A stretch of 64,000 nucleotides of DNA. Source: Flavobacteriales bacterium UBA1993. Its GTDB lineage: Bacteria; Bacteroidota; Bacteroidia; Flavobacteriales_G; Salibacteraceae. The notes under the pieces were generated by a model, which was not told the origin of the DNA, made no database searches, and saw only the letters and a program-made list of their open reading frames with translations. How positions within the stretch are numbered: the first letter of the stretch is position 1; each line of letters opens with the position of its first letter. The position numbers and the translations under genes were made by a program. Positions 54,241-62,099 of the stretch are shown here, piece by piece. Location of the stretch: assembly GCA_002336485.1 (NCBI GenBank), contig DDCZ01000038.1:15950-79949 (forward strand), given 5' to 3'.

Positions 54241-54658
54241 ATTCTCAATCATTCTAATAAGTGCTTTATTGTTTGGATGTGATCCAGCACCGAGAAACGA
54301 CCTTGCGATGATTCAAGATGTAATGAATGGCCAGGCTATAGCTTGGAATAAAGGCGACATTGAAGGTTACATGCGCGGATACTGGATGAGCGATTCCTTG
54401 GTTTTTACCGGAGGGAAGTCCGTAAGTCACGGATGGCAGGCAGCCTTGGATCGATATTTGGAATCATATCCAAATAAATCGGCCATGGGAAACCTAACCT
54501 TTGATAATGTTGAAACTGAATTCTCATCCAAGAACACGGCCTATTCAATAGGGCAGTGGACGTTAAATCGAGAGCAGGACACGCTTTCGGGGCGATTCAC
54601 ATTGGTCTGGAAGCGGGTGAATAATGTTTGGGTAATTGTTGCTGATCATAGTTCATGA
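54230..54658 (+). CDS. NTF2-like (DUF4440/SnoaL-type) lipoprotein
   Basis: A 142-residue protein with lipobox ALLFGC (Cys16). The rest is an NTF2-like fold of DUF4440 type: MIQDVMNGQAIAWNKGDIEG, YWMSDSLVFTGG, GRFTLVWKRVNNVWVIVADH. Such cone-shaped pockets bind or act on small molecules; no catalytic residues can be assigned. Overlaps both neighbours (11 bp before; ATGA with the following frame), so translationally coupled. Confidence 0.82.
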   Translation: MMRRFSIILISALLFGCDPAPRNDLAMIQDVMNGQAIAWNKGDIEGYMRGYWMSDSLVFTGGKSVSHGWQAALDRYLESYPNKSAMGNLTFDNVETEFSSKNTAYSIGQWTLNREQDTLSGRFTLVWKRVNNVWVIVADHSS

Positions 54659-54688
54659 AAAAAATACCCAGCCTTTCGGTCTCATTCT

Positions 54689-54696
54689 TAAATTTG
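54689..54696 (+). promoter_or_regulatory. -7 element upstream of the TPR/PD40 gene
   Basis: TAAATTTG is an exact TAnnTTTG, 18 nt upstream of ATG 54715. It favours this internal ATG over the in-frame ATG at 54655. Confidence 0.4.
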
Positions 54697-54714
54697 AAGA
54701 TTCATAAAGATGCT

Positions 54715-56310
54715 ATGTTGAGAACCCTAACTTTTATTGCCTTACTAGTTTTCTTGTCGCCCAGCGTTTCTTTTGCCCAAGAGGGTGAATCGGCGGCAGA
54801 GCCACAAGAAGAGAAGGTAATTGCCTCCGGCAATATGCAGCGCGCAGACAACCTTTTCTTTGATGAAAACTACAAAGAAGCCCGGCTCGAGTATGAATTG
54901 GTGCTAGAAAAACGTCCAGAAGATACACGTGTTAATTATAACCTTGGATTGTGTTACCTCAATTCAGATTACGAGAAGGTTAAGGCTATACCATACTTCG
55001 AAAAGGTGGTGTTTTATGATGATGAGGCGGCTACAGTGCATTATTTGATGGGTAAAGCATATCAAGCAGACATGCGGTTTGATAGAGCAATTGAGCAATT
55101 TAACTTGTTCATCGAGTACTCTTCAGCGGGCGACGATTTTACTATTGAAGATGCAGAGGTCGAAATAGAGTACTGCGAAAACGCGTATCAACTTATTAAG
55201 TTTCCAAAGAGCTGTACGTACGAAAATTTAGGAGAGCATATCAATAGCCCTTACCCAGATTATTTCCCGTTTGTTACAATCGATGAGAGCTTCTTGGTTT
55301 ACACCTCAAAGAGAGACGATGGAAGTAAAAAATTACCAGATGGTACGTTCGCCTCAAACATCTATTACTCAAATGTGGTTGATGGTGACTATTCAGACGG
55401 AGTACATATGCCAGGTGCTGCAAATGATCCAGGAGAAAGTGAAGTAGTGATTGGTATGGCGCTAGATGGGAAGAACATGCTCTTGATGAAGGGGCTTGAA
55501 AGGATCACTGGTGATATCTTCGAAGCAGAATTTGCAAATGGTTCACTTGAAAATGTTGCCAAGCTCGGAGAGCGAATTAATTCTCCTAAGTCTCGAGAAA
55601 TTGCGGCGTCCTATGGTGAAGACCGTAATTCGATATTCTTTGTAAGTGACCGTGAAGGTGGCTATGGAGGTACTGATATTTGGATTGTCAAGAAGTTACC
55701 TACCGGTGTTTGGGGCAAGCCTTACAATGCTGGCGACGGTGTGAACACGGAGCGAGATGAGGACTTCCCGAACTTATCACCTGATGGTAAGTCGCTTTTC
55801 TTTAGTTCGAAAGGACATTTCTCCATGGGTGGATTTGACATTTTTGAATCAAAGTGGGACTTAGACTCTAATAAATTCAGCGCTCCAAGAAACTTGGGAT
55901 ATCCAGTTAACTCTGTCGATGATGATATGAACTACCGTCAGTCAATGTCCGGTCGTTATGGATATATCTCAGCCCTTAGGCCTGAAGGTTTTGGCGATTA
56001 CGATATATACCGATTGACAATTGCAGATGTGGACCCAGAATTCTCTGTTCTTAGAGGCGTTTTGTCCACAGACAATGGATCATTAGATAACTCAGCGATA
56101 ACAGTGAACGGAGTGCGAGGGACAGAGTTTCTTGGCACATACACTCCGAATCAAAGCTCGCAACGCTTCGTTGTCATTCTTCCTCCAGGAGAATTTGACG
56201 TATTGGTGACTGCCGATGGGAAGAAGCCGGTGGCTTTCGAAGTGAAGATCTTAGGCAAGAGTTCGTTCCAGCCTGAAATCGTTCGTGACATCAACATGGA
56301 GGACGAGTAA
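54715..56310 (+). CDS. secreted TPR and PD40-propeller protein, PorE/OmpA-like but lacking an OmpA domain
   Basis: A 531-residue protein from ATG 54715 with signal peptide ending SVSFAQ (ATG 54655 would add a 20-residue polar leader). TPR-like helices ~35-150 (ADNLFFDENYKEARLEYELV, NYNLGLCYLNSDYEKV). PD40/WD40-like propeller ~190-440 (FPNLSPDGKSLFFSSKGHFS, GRYGYISALRPEGFGDYDIY, FFVSDREGGYGGTDIW). A carboxypeptidase-regulatory-like domain follows at ~450-520, but no OmpA peptidoglycan-binding domain. The domain order equals the first three modules of PorE/OmpA-type T9SS-associated lipoproteins. Role inferred: cell-envelope protein. Confidence 0.78.
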   Translation: MLRTLTFIALLVFLSPSVSFAQEGESAAEPQEEKVIASGNMQRADNLFFDENYKEARLEYELVLEKRPEDTRVNYNLGLCYLNSDYEKVKAIPYFEKVVFYDDEAATVHYLMGKAYQADMRFDRAIEQFNLFIEYSSAGDDFTIEDAEVEIEYCENAYQLIKFPKSCTYENLGEHINSPYPDYFPFVTIDESFLVYTSKRDDGSKKLPDGTFASNIYYSNVVDGDYSDGVHMPGAANDPGESEVVIGMALDGKNMLLMKGLERITGDIFEAEFANGSLENVAKLGERINSPKSREIAASYGEDRNSIFFVSDREGGYGGTDIWIVKKLPTGVWGKPYNAGDGVNTERDEDFPNLSPDGKSLFFSSKGHFSMGGFDIFESKWDLDSNKFSAPRNLGYPVNSVDDDMNYRQSMSGRYGYISALRPEGFGDYDIYRLTIADVDPEFSVLRGVLSTDNGSLDNSAITVNGVRGTEFLGTYTPNQSSQRFVVILPPGEFDVLVTADGKKPVAFEVKILGKSSFQPEIVRDINMEDE

Positions 56311-56313
56311 CCT

Positions 56314-56541
56314 CTGAAACGATACGTCCTCTATATTTCCAATGATTGTTCGCAATGCGCTGAAGTAGTTGACTTTATTCAACGAAAGGCCATAGAATGT
56401 TTGGTTATTAACGTCGATGATGAAGGCGATAATCCGCCTGAGGCCGTTTTTATTTATCCCGTGATATTCTTGAACGATGAGCTCTGTGCATATGGGCGTG
56501 GAATAATAGAGCATTTTCAACAAATCAATAATCGCCCATAA
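56314..56541 (+). CDS. small glutaredoxin-like protein with no ATG/GTG/TTG start (probable CTG)
   Basis: A 75-residue ORF in the same frame as, and 3 nt after, the stop of the TPR/PD40 gene (TAA at 56308-56310). It reads KRYVLYISNDCSQCAEVVDF, with the CxxC redox motif CSQC, then IYPVIFLNDELCAYGRGIIE containing the cis-Pro Pro-Val segment of glutaredoxins, and a C-terminal helix. There is no ATG, GTG or TTG before the active site. CTG 56314 is the best start; reinitiation after the upstream stop is plausible. Too good a thioredoxin-fold match to be chance, but the start is inferred. Confidence 0.65.
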   Translation: MKRYVLYISNDCSQCAEVVDFIQRKAIECLVINVDDEGDNPPEAVFIYPVIFLNDELCAYGRGIIEHFQQINNRP

Positions 56542-56569
56542 TTGATTCATTCTTTTGTCGGGTGTAGGC

Positions 56570-56577
56570 TAACTTTG
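56570..56577 (+). promoter_or_regulatory. -7 element of nnr operon; predicts leaderless GTG mRNA
   Basis: TAACTTTG is an exact TAnnTTTG ending 4 nt before GTG 56582. No TTG at the optimal -33 position. Confidence 0.45.
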
Positions 56578-56581
56578 GGAT

Positions 56582-58093
56582 GTGCTTGACATTCTAAATA
56601 CCGACCAGATTCGGAAGGCCGACGCCGAGACAATCTCGCGGCAGTCTATTTCCTCTTTTGATTTAATGGAGCGTGCGGCGCAGGCCTGTACCGACTGGAT
56701 CTGCGAGAATTTTGATTCGAGTTGTAGGATTGCGATAATTTCTGGACCGGGAAACAATGGCTGTGATGCACTGGCAATTAGTCGTCAGCTCTCAAAACTG
56801 GGTTATTCCATTCGTACTTTTATCGTTGAGTCTGGTGGCGATCATTCACCTGACCTTCAGGTCAATCTTGAGAGGCTCAAGGCAGAAAACATGGAGTTGA
56901 CCTTCCTAAGGGAATCGCATGATGTTCCACCTTTTGAATCAGTCGAATTGATAATTGACGGAATTTTTGGAAGCGGGTTAAACAGATCCGTATCAGGGTT
57001 AGCCGCTGCGGTCATTGAGCGAATCAATAACGTCGACGCAACGATTGTATCTATTGATGTGCCCAGTGGTCTGTTTGCAGATCCCGCAATCAATCCTGAA
57101 GGTTCAATTATCCACGCAGCATTCACCCTTTCCTTCCAACTTCCAAAGTTGGTGTTTATGATGCCAAGTGCTGGGACATACGTTGGGAATTGGGTCCTCC
57201 TGGACATTGAGCTGGATCAAGACTTTATAGCCGTTCAGGAATCAGTGAATAAGTTCGTCGACGATATTCATGAGTTTAATCAAGCGTTTCTGAGGCCTCG
57301 ATTTGGCCATAAAGGAACATTCGGTCACGCATTGATAGTGGCTGGCAGAGAAGGCTCAATGGGCGCGTGTGCAATGGCTGCCAGATCAGCGTTGCGCGCA
57401 GGCGTAGGATTAACGACTGTTTTTGTGCCGTATGAATCATTGACCGCCATTCAAACACTAGTCCCAGAGGCGATGGCAGATTGGGATATGGATTCGATTC
57501 ATACAAAGGTGGCGTCCAATGCGTTTTCGGTAATTGGAATCGGGCCGGGTCTAGGCCAAAGCCCTGAAGCGATCACATTGTTCAAGGGTGTGATAAAGGC
57601 GCAAACGGAGCCAATTGTATTGGATGCCGACGGTATAAATATCCTTGCGAATTGGGATGATGGATGGAATGTTCTGCCAGTGAATTCGATTCTAACACCG
57701 CACGTTAAGGAATTTGAGCGACTTTTTGGTCCATCGATTAGTGATTATCAGCGTTTTGAAACACTTCGATCATCGGCGATTGAAAGAAAGGTGTTTATCC
57801 TCTTGAAGGGTGCGCACTCGGCATTAGCAACACCTGATGGCGTTGTTTATTTTAATTCTACTGGAAACCCAGGAATGGCAACAGCGGGTTCTGGGGATGT
57901 TTTGACTGGCATTATCACGGGGTTTTTGGCTCAAACCAGCGATCCGTTTATTTCGGCGCTTTGTGGAATGTATATCCATGGAGTGGCAGGAGATATGGCC
58001 GCGAATGAAAATGGAATGCACGGAATGTTGGCTACGGATATCATTGATCGAATCGGCCATGCTATCGATTATTCATTTTCATTTGCAGGATGA
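56582..58093 (+). CDS. nnr: bifunctional NAD(P)H-hydrate repair enzyme (epimerase/dehydratase)
   Basis: A 503-residue fusion. N-domain (YjeF_N, ~1-215): IISGPGNNGCDALAISRQL, ELIIDGIFGSGLNR, SIDVPSGL; it epimerises R- and S-NAD(P)HX. C-domain (YjeF_C/ribokinase-like, ~225-503): HKGTFGHALIVAGREGSMGA (part), IGIGPGLGQSPEA, VLDADGIN, LTPHVKEFERLFG and TAGSGDVLTGIITGFLAQ with the ADP/ATP-dependent dehydratase site. Full length for the fusion. GTG start fits the adjacent -7 box. Followed by a rhomboid gene overlapping 4 nt. Confidence 0.94.
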   Translation: MLDILNTDQIRKADAETISRQSISSFDLMERAAQACTDWICENFDSSCRIAIISGPGNNGCDALAISRQLSKLGYSIRTFIVESGGDHSPDLQVNLERLKAENMELTFLRESHDVPPFESVELIIDGIFGSGLNRSVSGLAAAVIERINNVDATIVSIDVPSGLFADPAINPEGSIIHAAFTLSFQLPKLVFMMPSAGTYVGNWVLLDIELDQDFIAVQESVNKFVDDIHEFNQAFLRPRFGHKGTFGHALIVAGREGSMGACAMAARSALRAGVGLTTVFVPYESLTAIQTLVPEAMADWDMDSIHTKVASNAFSVIGIGPGLGQSPEAITLFKGVIKAQTEPIVLDADGINILANWDDGWNVLPVNSILTPHVKEFERLFGPSISDYQRFETLRSSAIERKVFILLKGAHSALATPDGVVYFNSTGNPGMATAGSGDVLTGIITGFLAQTSDPFISALCGMYIHGVAGDMAANENGMHGMLATDIIDRIGHAIDYSFSFAG

Positions 58094-58692
58094 CATTATC
58101 ACTCATACTTCTTTTGGCGAATGTGCTCGTTTCGATTACATGCTTTCGAAACAGAGAACTCTTCTTCAAACTGGACTTTCAACCATATATGATCGTTCAG
58201 AACAAGCAGTGGTACCGTTTCATTTCGCATGCCTTTGTCCACGCCGATGGATTTCACCTTGTTGTAAACATGTATGTGCTTTATGCCTTTGGTAAGCTCG
58301 TTGAGTCAGGGTTTGCAAAACATTTTGGTGATATGGCTGTGCCGTACTTTGTTCTTCTTTATGTAGGTGGAATTCTCTTTAGCGCGATTCCTGGCTATGC
58401 TCGAAATCGAGAGAATTACAACTATCATGGGGTTGGAGCCTCGGGTGCTGTTAGCGCCATTGTGTTCGCCTTCATTTTGATGGAGCCCTTTGCTCCATTA
58501 ACCTTGGTCTTCTTACCTTTTTTTGGGTTGGATGCGTGGATGTTTGGTGGCTTATACCTTGTTTATGAAATATATATGGATCGCAACAGACAAAGCCCTA
58601 TAGCGCACTCTGCTCATTATTTCGGGGCCATATTTGGAATTGTGTTCACGGCCGCGATGAAACCAGAATTGATTCTCCAATACCTTCCATGA
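58090..58692 (+). CDS. rhomboid family intramembrane serine protease
   Basis: A 200-residue protein with six membrane helices. HAFVHADGFHLVVNMYVLYA (~52-71) carries the H-x2-N motif, GVGASGAVSAIVFA the GxSG catalytic serine, and AHYFGAIFGIVF the catalytic histidine. Rhomboids cut membrane proteins within the bilayer. Overlaps nnr (ATGA) and the aminotransferase gene (ATGA), forming a coupled three-gene operon. Substrate unknown. Confidence 0.93.
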   Translation: MTLSLILLLANVLVSITCFRNRELFFKLDFQPYMIVQNKQWYRFISHAFVHADGFHLVVNMYVLYAFGKLVESGFAKHFGDMAVPYFVLLYVGGILFSAIPGYARNRENYNYHGVGASGAVSAIVFAFILMEPFAPLTLVFLPFFGLDAWMFGGLYLVYEIYMDRNRQSPIAHSAHYFGAIFGIVFTAAMKPELILQYLP

Positions 58693-59555
58693 GTGTAGTC
58701 TACTTCAAAGATCGATTGTGTGATATTGAAGAGGTGCAAATTGCCCCGTCAAACCGCGCATTTAGATTTTCTGATGGTGTCTTTGAAGCCGTCAAGGTGT
58801 ATAAGAGCGCTCCGCTCTTTTGGGCATACCACCAACTACGGCTGTGGGAAGCGCTTGAAACAATGTCGATTCGGCCTACATTAAGCATCCATGGGTTGGG
58901 GGAAATAGTCACTCAGGTGATGGAGGCTAATCCAGAGATGGAGCATGGCATGCTGCGCATTATGGTTTACCGATCAGGAGGAGGAAAGTATATCCCCGAG
59001 TCGAATGATTCCGAGTTGTATATTGAATTCACTCCTTCTTCCGATCTAGTTTACCCACACCCCGTAGAAGAGAAAAGAGCCGTGCTTTATGATGAAATTC
59101 CATTACCAATACATTTTCTTGGGAACCACAAAACACTGAACAAAGCGATTCACGTGCAGGCGGGAATATTTGCAAAGCGAAAGGATTGTAACGAAGCTTT
59201 TTTAGTGAATCAAGACGGAGCCATTGCTGAAGCTATATCGAGCAGCATCTTCGTTTTAAAGGATGGTGCGTTACAAACACCTCCTTTGAGTGCAGGTGGG
59301 TTAAATGGGACAATACGAAAGGCAATGTTTGAGTTGAGCGCGTCACTTTCCATACGTATCATAGAAAAGGAGGTTTATCCAGAAACCCTGAATGATGCGA
59401 CAGAAATTTGGACCACGAATGCCGGCACAGGAATTAGCGCTGTATCATTCTATAACGATCGTTCGTATGGTACAGAGATGGCCAATCAAATCCAGAAGAA
59501 ATTGATTGCGAAGGCTATTAGTTCAGCTCAGGATTTTCGGGAAACTCAGCCATAA
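58689..59555 (+). CDS. class IV (PLP fold type IV) aminotransferase
   Basis: A 288-residue protein similar to branched-chain aminotransferase and aminodeoxychorismate lyase. Motifs: NRAFRFSDGVFEAVKVYKSA (~18-37), HGMLRIMVYRSGGGKY, the PLP-Lys region HFLGNHKTLNKAIHVQAGIF (~144-163), EAFLVNQDGAIAEAISSSIF and TNAGTGISAV. Could be BCAT or ADC lyase; not separable by eye. Last gene of the nnr-rhomboid operon; its 3' end overlaps the convergent yqgE by 38 bp. Confidence 0.85.
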   Translation: MSVVYFKDRLCDIEEVQIAPSNRAFRFSDGVFEAVKVYKSAPLFWAYHQLRLWEALETMSIRPTLSIHGLGEIVTQVMEANPEMEHGMLRIMVYRSGGGKYIPESNDSELYIEFTPSSDLVYPHPVEEKRAVLYDEIPLPIHFLGNHKTLNKAIHVQAGIFAKRKDCNEAFLVNQDGAIAEAISSSIFVLKDGALQTPPLSAGGLNGTIRKAMFELSASLSIRIIEKEVYPETLNDATEIWTTNAGTGISAVSFYNDRSYGTEMANQIQKKLIAKAISSAQDFRETQP

Positions 59556-60132
59556 TTGAGAACTTTTTCCCTAGTCGAGTAAGACTTCTCTTCCAAAGAC
59601 TATCGGCGTCTCCAGCCAAAACCTGATCAGCAGTTAAACTACCGATGATCCAGGAGTGATGTTTCAGTTCATCTTCAAGTTGACCAACACCCCAACCGGA
59701 GTAACCGCCAAAGAATTTAATTTGATCGGCTGTGACCTTTCCCAAATCAATAAGCTCCTTAGCGTGATCAAAATCCCCAGACCAATAAAGATCATCCATT
59801 ATTTTACGTGACTCATTTATTTCAGAACCAGCGCTATGAATAAAGAATACCGTCTCGGAACTCACAGGGCCACCGATATGAAAAGTATGACCGGAGTAAG
59901 GGAATGTGTCAACTATATCCGAGATTTCGAGTTCGGTGGGCTTATTCAAAATGAAGCCAAAAGCACCATCATCTTCTGTATACTCCGTAAGTAGAATTAC
60001 CGACCGACTAAAGTTGGGGTCCGATAAAAAGGGCTCTGATATTAGTACGCTTCCTGCTGTAAGAGACTTGGGGTCAAAATTGAAACCAATTCTGTGAAAG
60101 AACTCGTTTTCTATGTTTTCCGGTTTAAACAT
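59518..60132 (-). CDS. YqgE/AlgH family protein
   Basis: A 204-residue protein with family hallmarks: GSVLISEPFLSDPNFSRSVI (~28-47), DDGAFGFILNKPTELEISDI, the HIGGPVSSETVFFIHSAG core (~100-117) and FGGYSGWGVGQLEDEL (~149). Function is unresolved; linked to alginate regulation in pseudomonads but broadly conserved. Convergent overlap with the aminotransferase. An upstream TTG (N20) TATATTAG promoter candidate lies at 60151-60144. Confidence 0.92.
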   Translation of the reverse strand: MFKPENIENEFFHRIGFNFDPKSLTAGSVLISEPFLSDPNFSRSVILLTEYTEDDGAFGFILNKPTELEISDIVDTFPYSGHTFHIGGPVSSETVFFIHSAGSEINESRKIMDDLYWSGDFDHAKELIDLGKVTADQIKFFGGYSGWGVGQLEDELKHHSWIIGSLTADQVLAGDADSLWKRSLTRLGKKFSIMAEFPENPELN

Positions 60133-60269
60133 GTTTGATGCGACTAATATAATCTTAGGTCATTGCGAAAACAAAAACAATGAATGATAATTGTTGTTTT
60201 GCCCTCATAAAATGATTTCGGTCAATTTCAAGCCAAGAACAACGGCGTAATATTGTACAAACAAGGAAA

Positions 60270-60902
60270 ATGAGCTACCAAAAAGCACGTAAGGATTATA
60301 TACTTCACGAATTGTGGGAGAAGGATTGTCCATCTGATCCTGTTGAATTGTTGGATAAGTGGCTGCATGAGGCACACTCCGATAGCGAAGATGCCAATGC
60401 CATGATGTTGTCGACGGTAAATGAAGACCATGAGCCTTCCAACAGAATTGTGCTCCTTAGAGCCCTAAACTCTGACGGAATTGTGTTTTATACGAACTAT
60501 GAAAGCGACAAGGGTCGGCAAATGGGTTCAAATCCAAACGTCGCTCTGAACTTCTTTTGGTCTTGGATAGAAAGACAAGTAAGAATACAGGGCCGGGTTG
60601 AAAGGTTATCTGATGCAGAAAGCGATACTTATTTCGCTTCCAGACCTCGAGAAAGTCAGATAGGGGCGTGGGCCTCCGCGCAGAGCAGTAGCATTGGTAG
60701 TCGTCAAGAGTTAGACGATGCAGTGCGCGCACTTGAAATAAAATACAACGGGGTGGCCATTCCAAGACCTAAGTTTTGGGGTGGATATCTCGTACGTGTA
60801 CGCTATTTCGAATTCTGGCAAGGCCGAGCCAATAGGCTGCATGACCGTATCGCTTATACAAAGAATGAAATGGGGTGGTCTATAGATAGACTCTCGCCGT
60901 AA
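60270..60902 (+). CDS. pdxH: pyridoxamine 5'-phosphate oxidase
   Basis: A 210-residue FMN-binding split-barrel enzyme that oxidises PNP or PMP to PLP. Signatures: NAMMLSTVNEDHEPSNRIVL (~47-66), GIVFYTNYESDKGRQM, ALNFFWSWIERQVRIQGRVE (~89-108) and the C-terminal PRPKFWGGYLVRVRYFEFWQ with GRANRLHDRIAY. Full length. It supplies PLP to enzymes such as the nearby rocD and class IV aminotransferase. Its stop abuts the stop of the bTHX gene. Confidence 0.95.
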   Translation: MSYQKARKDYILHELWEKDCPSDPVELLDKWLHEAHSDSEDANAMMLSTVNEDHEPSNRIVLLRALNSDGIVFYTNYESDKGRQMGSNPNVALNFFWSWIERQVRIQGRVERLSDAESDTYFASRPRESQIGAWASAQSSSIGSRQELDDAVRALEIKYNGVAIPRPKFWGGYLVRVRYFEFWQGRANRLHDRIAYTKNEMGWSIDRLSP

Positions 60903-61043
60903 TTACTCCGCAGCTTTCTTAGGTGCAGCCTTTTTCTTCTTAGGAGTTATTACAATTGCTGCAGCTGACTTCTTCTTTCGTGACTTTCCGTAGCTGCCTG
61001 CAAATCGTTTTCCTTTTGCTGTTTTGATATCTCCTTTTCCCAT
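60903..61043 (-). CDS. 30S ribosomal protein bTHX
   Basis: A 46-residue, strongly basic protein found by direct reading. It begins MGKGDIKTAKGKRFAGSYGK, which matches the Thx consensus (MGKGDxKTxxGKxxxGSYGK), and ends with a Lys/Ala tail. Thx sits in a pocket at the top of the 30S head. Convergent with pdxH (abutting stops). An exact -7 box TAAATTTG (61075-61068 on the minus strand) lies 24 nt upstream. Confidence 0.93.
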   Translation of the reverse strand: MGKGDIKTAKGKRFAGSYGKSRKKKSAAAIVITPKKKKAAPKKAAE

Positions 61044-61067
61044 GGTCTGCCTTTTAATATTAGAGCG

Positions 61068-61075
61068 GCAAATTT
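61068..61075 (-). promoter_or_regulatory. -7 element of bTHX gene
   Basis: TAAATTTG on the minus strand is an exact TAnnTTTG, 24 nt upstream of ATG 61043. The ideal -33 position has TTTT rather than TTTG. Confidence 0.45.
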
Positions 61076-61103
61076 AACAAGATCATTCACTTAAAATAGG
61101 GCA

Positions 61104-61134
61104 TAAAAAAACCCCTTCATTTCTGAAGAGGTTT
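61104..61134 (-). terminator. intrinsic terminator of the HU gene
   Basis: On the minus strand AAACCTCTTC (61134-61125) pairs with GAAGGGGTTT (61118-61109), with one G-U, around a 6-nt loop. A run of seven T follows. It lies 20 nt past the HU stop. Confidence 0.85.
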
Positions 61135-61153
61135 TAATTCGTTGTGGGTGTAA

Positions 61154-61426
61154 TTAGTTTACAGCTCCACCTAAATCAGCTCCAGCTTTGAACTTAACAA
61201 CGTTCTTTGCAGCGATTTGAATTTCTTTACCTGTTTGTGGGTTACGACCAGTTCTCGCAGATCTGTTAGATACTGAGAAAGATCCGAATCCTACAAGTGC
61301 AACACGACCACCTTTCTTCAAAGTTGATGTAGTGCTATCAACAAATGCATCTAGTGCTTTTTTTGCGTCAGCTTTAGAAATACCGGCTCCGTTAGCCATT
61401 GCTTCAATTAATTCAGCTTTATTCAT
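61154..61426 (-). CDS. HU family DNA-binding protein
   Basis: A 90-residue HU/IHF-fold protein: [40 protein letters not shown] and [20 protein letters not shown], followed by [21 protein letters not shown]. All core positions, including the arm RxGRNPQTG, are intact. Binds and bends DNA as a nucleoid protein. Monocistronic with its own terminator. The ~180-nt upstream region has a tandem direct repeat. Confidence 0.97.
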   Translation of the reverse strand: MNKAELIEAMANGAGISKADAKKALDAFVDSTTSTLKKGGRVALVGFGSFSVSNRSARTGRNPQTGKEIQIAAKNVVKFKAGADLGGAVN

Positions 61427-61509
61427 TTTAAAATAATTTTAGGTTAAACAATAATTTTTACGACGGGAGCAAATATTGGTCGCAACCTCAAGTACTGCAA
61501 GCCCTACAG

Positions 61510-61547
61510 CCCCTTTTGTTAATAAATACACCCCTTTGTTAATAAGT
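61510..61547. repeat. tandem direct repeat upstream of HU gene
   Basis: Two near-identical copies of CCCCTTT(T)GTTAATAA, beginning at 61510 and 61531 (spacing 21 nt, about two helical turns), lie ~85-120 nt upstream of the HU start. The function is unknown; same-face spacing suggests protein binding. Confidence 0.4.
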
Positions 61548-61609
61548 GCAGCCTAAAACGCCCTGTTTTAGAGGCTTTCAGCCATGTTTTGGTCTAAAAT
61601 CACTCGGTT

Positions 61610-62008
61610 TTACTCCGGATAAACCCGATCTGAACCATCAAATTGGGGGGTTTGGATGCTCATAACCTTCATCGGAGCGTCACTTTTCACCTTTACTGAG
61701 TGGTGGGTGCCCTTCGGAATAAATATGTAATCTCCAGGCCGAATGGTCTTAACTAGATCTCCTAAAGTCATTTCTCCTTCCCCTTCCAATACATATACGA
61801 TCTCCGTGTGGTTTGCATGGAAATGCGATTTCACTTCATCCTTCACCCAAATTAAAAATGTCGTTGTAAGCGGATCGTGATCCAATTCGTATACGTGCAC
61901 ATTGTCATACTTCAGTTCTGGTTGAAAGTTCGCCACATTCATTATCTGCTGGGCACTTAATGTATAACCCGAAATTGCCAACACAGCAATCATTAATATC
62001 CGCTTCAT
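61610..62008 (-). CDS. secreted cupin-domain protein
   Basis: A 132-residue protein from ATG 62008 (TTG 62014 also in frame) with signal peptide MKRILMIAVLAISGYTLSAQ. A single cupin_2 barrel carries metal-ligand candidates in SHFHANHTEIVYVLEGEGEM (His, His, Glu) and the second motif PGDYIFIPKGTHHSVKV (His). Possible substrate-binding or stabilising role in the periplasm; not assigned. Confidence 0.82.
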   Translation of the reverse strand: MKRILMIAVLAISGYTLSAQQIMNVANFQPELKYDNVHVYELDHDPLTTTFLIWVKDEVKSHFHANHTEIVYVLEGEGEMTLGDLVKTIRPGDYIFIPKGTHHSVKVKSDAPMKVMSIQTPQFDGSDRVYPE

Positions 62009-62099
62009 GATCAATCTTATTTTCTACAAAGAAAAGAACTCCCTTGTTGATCGCTAGCCATTTGCCAACAACTATCTTCGCAGCCTAATATTTATTCCT

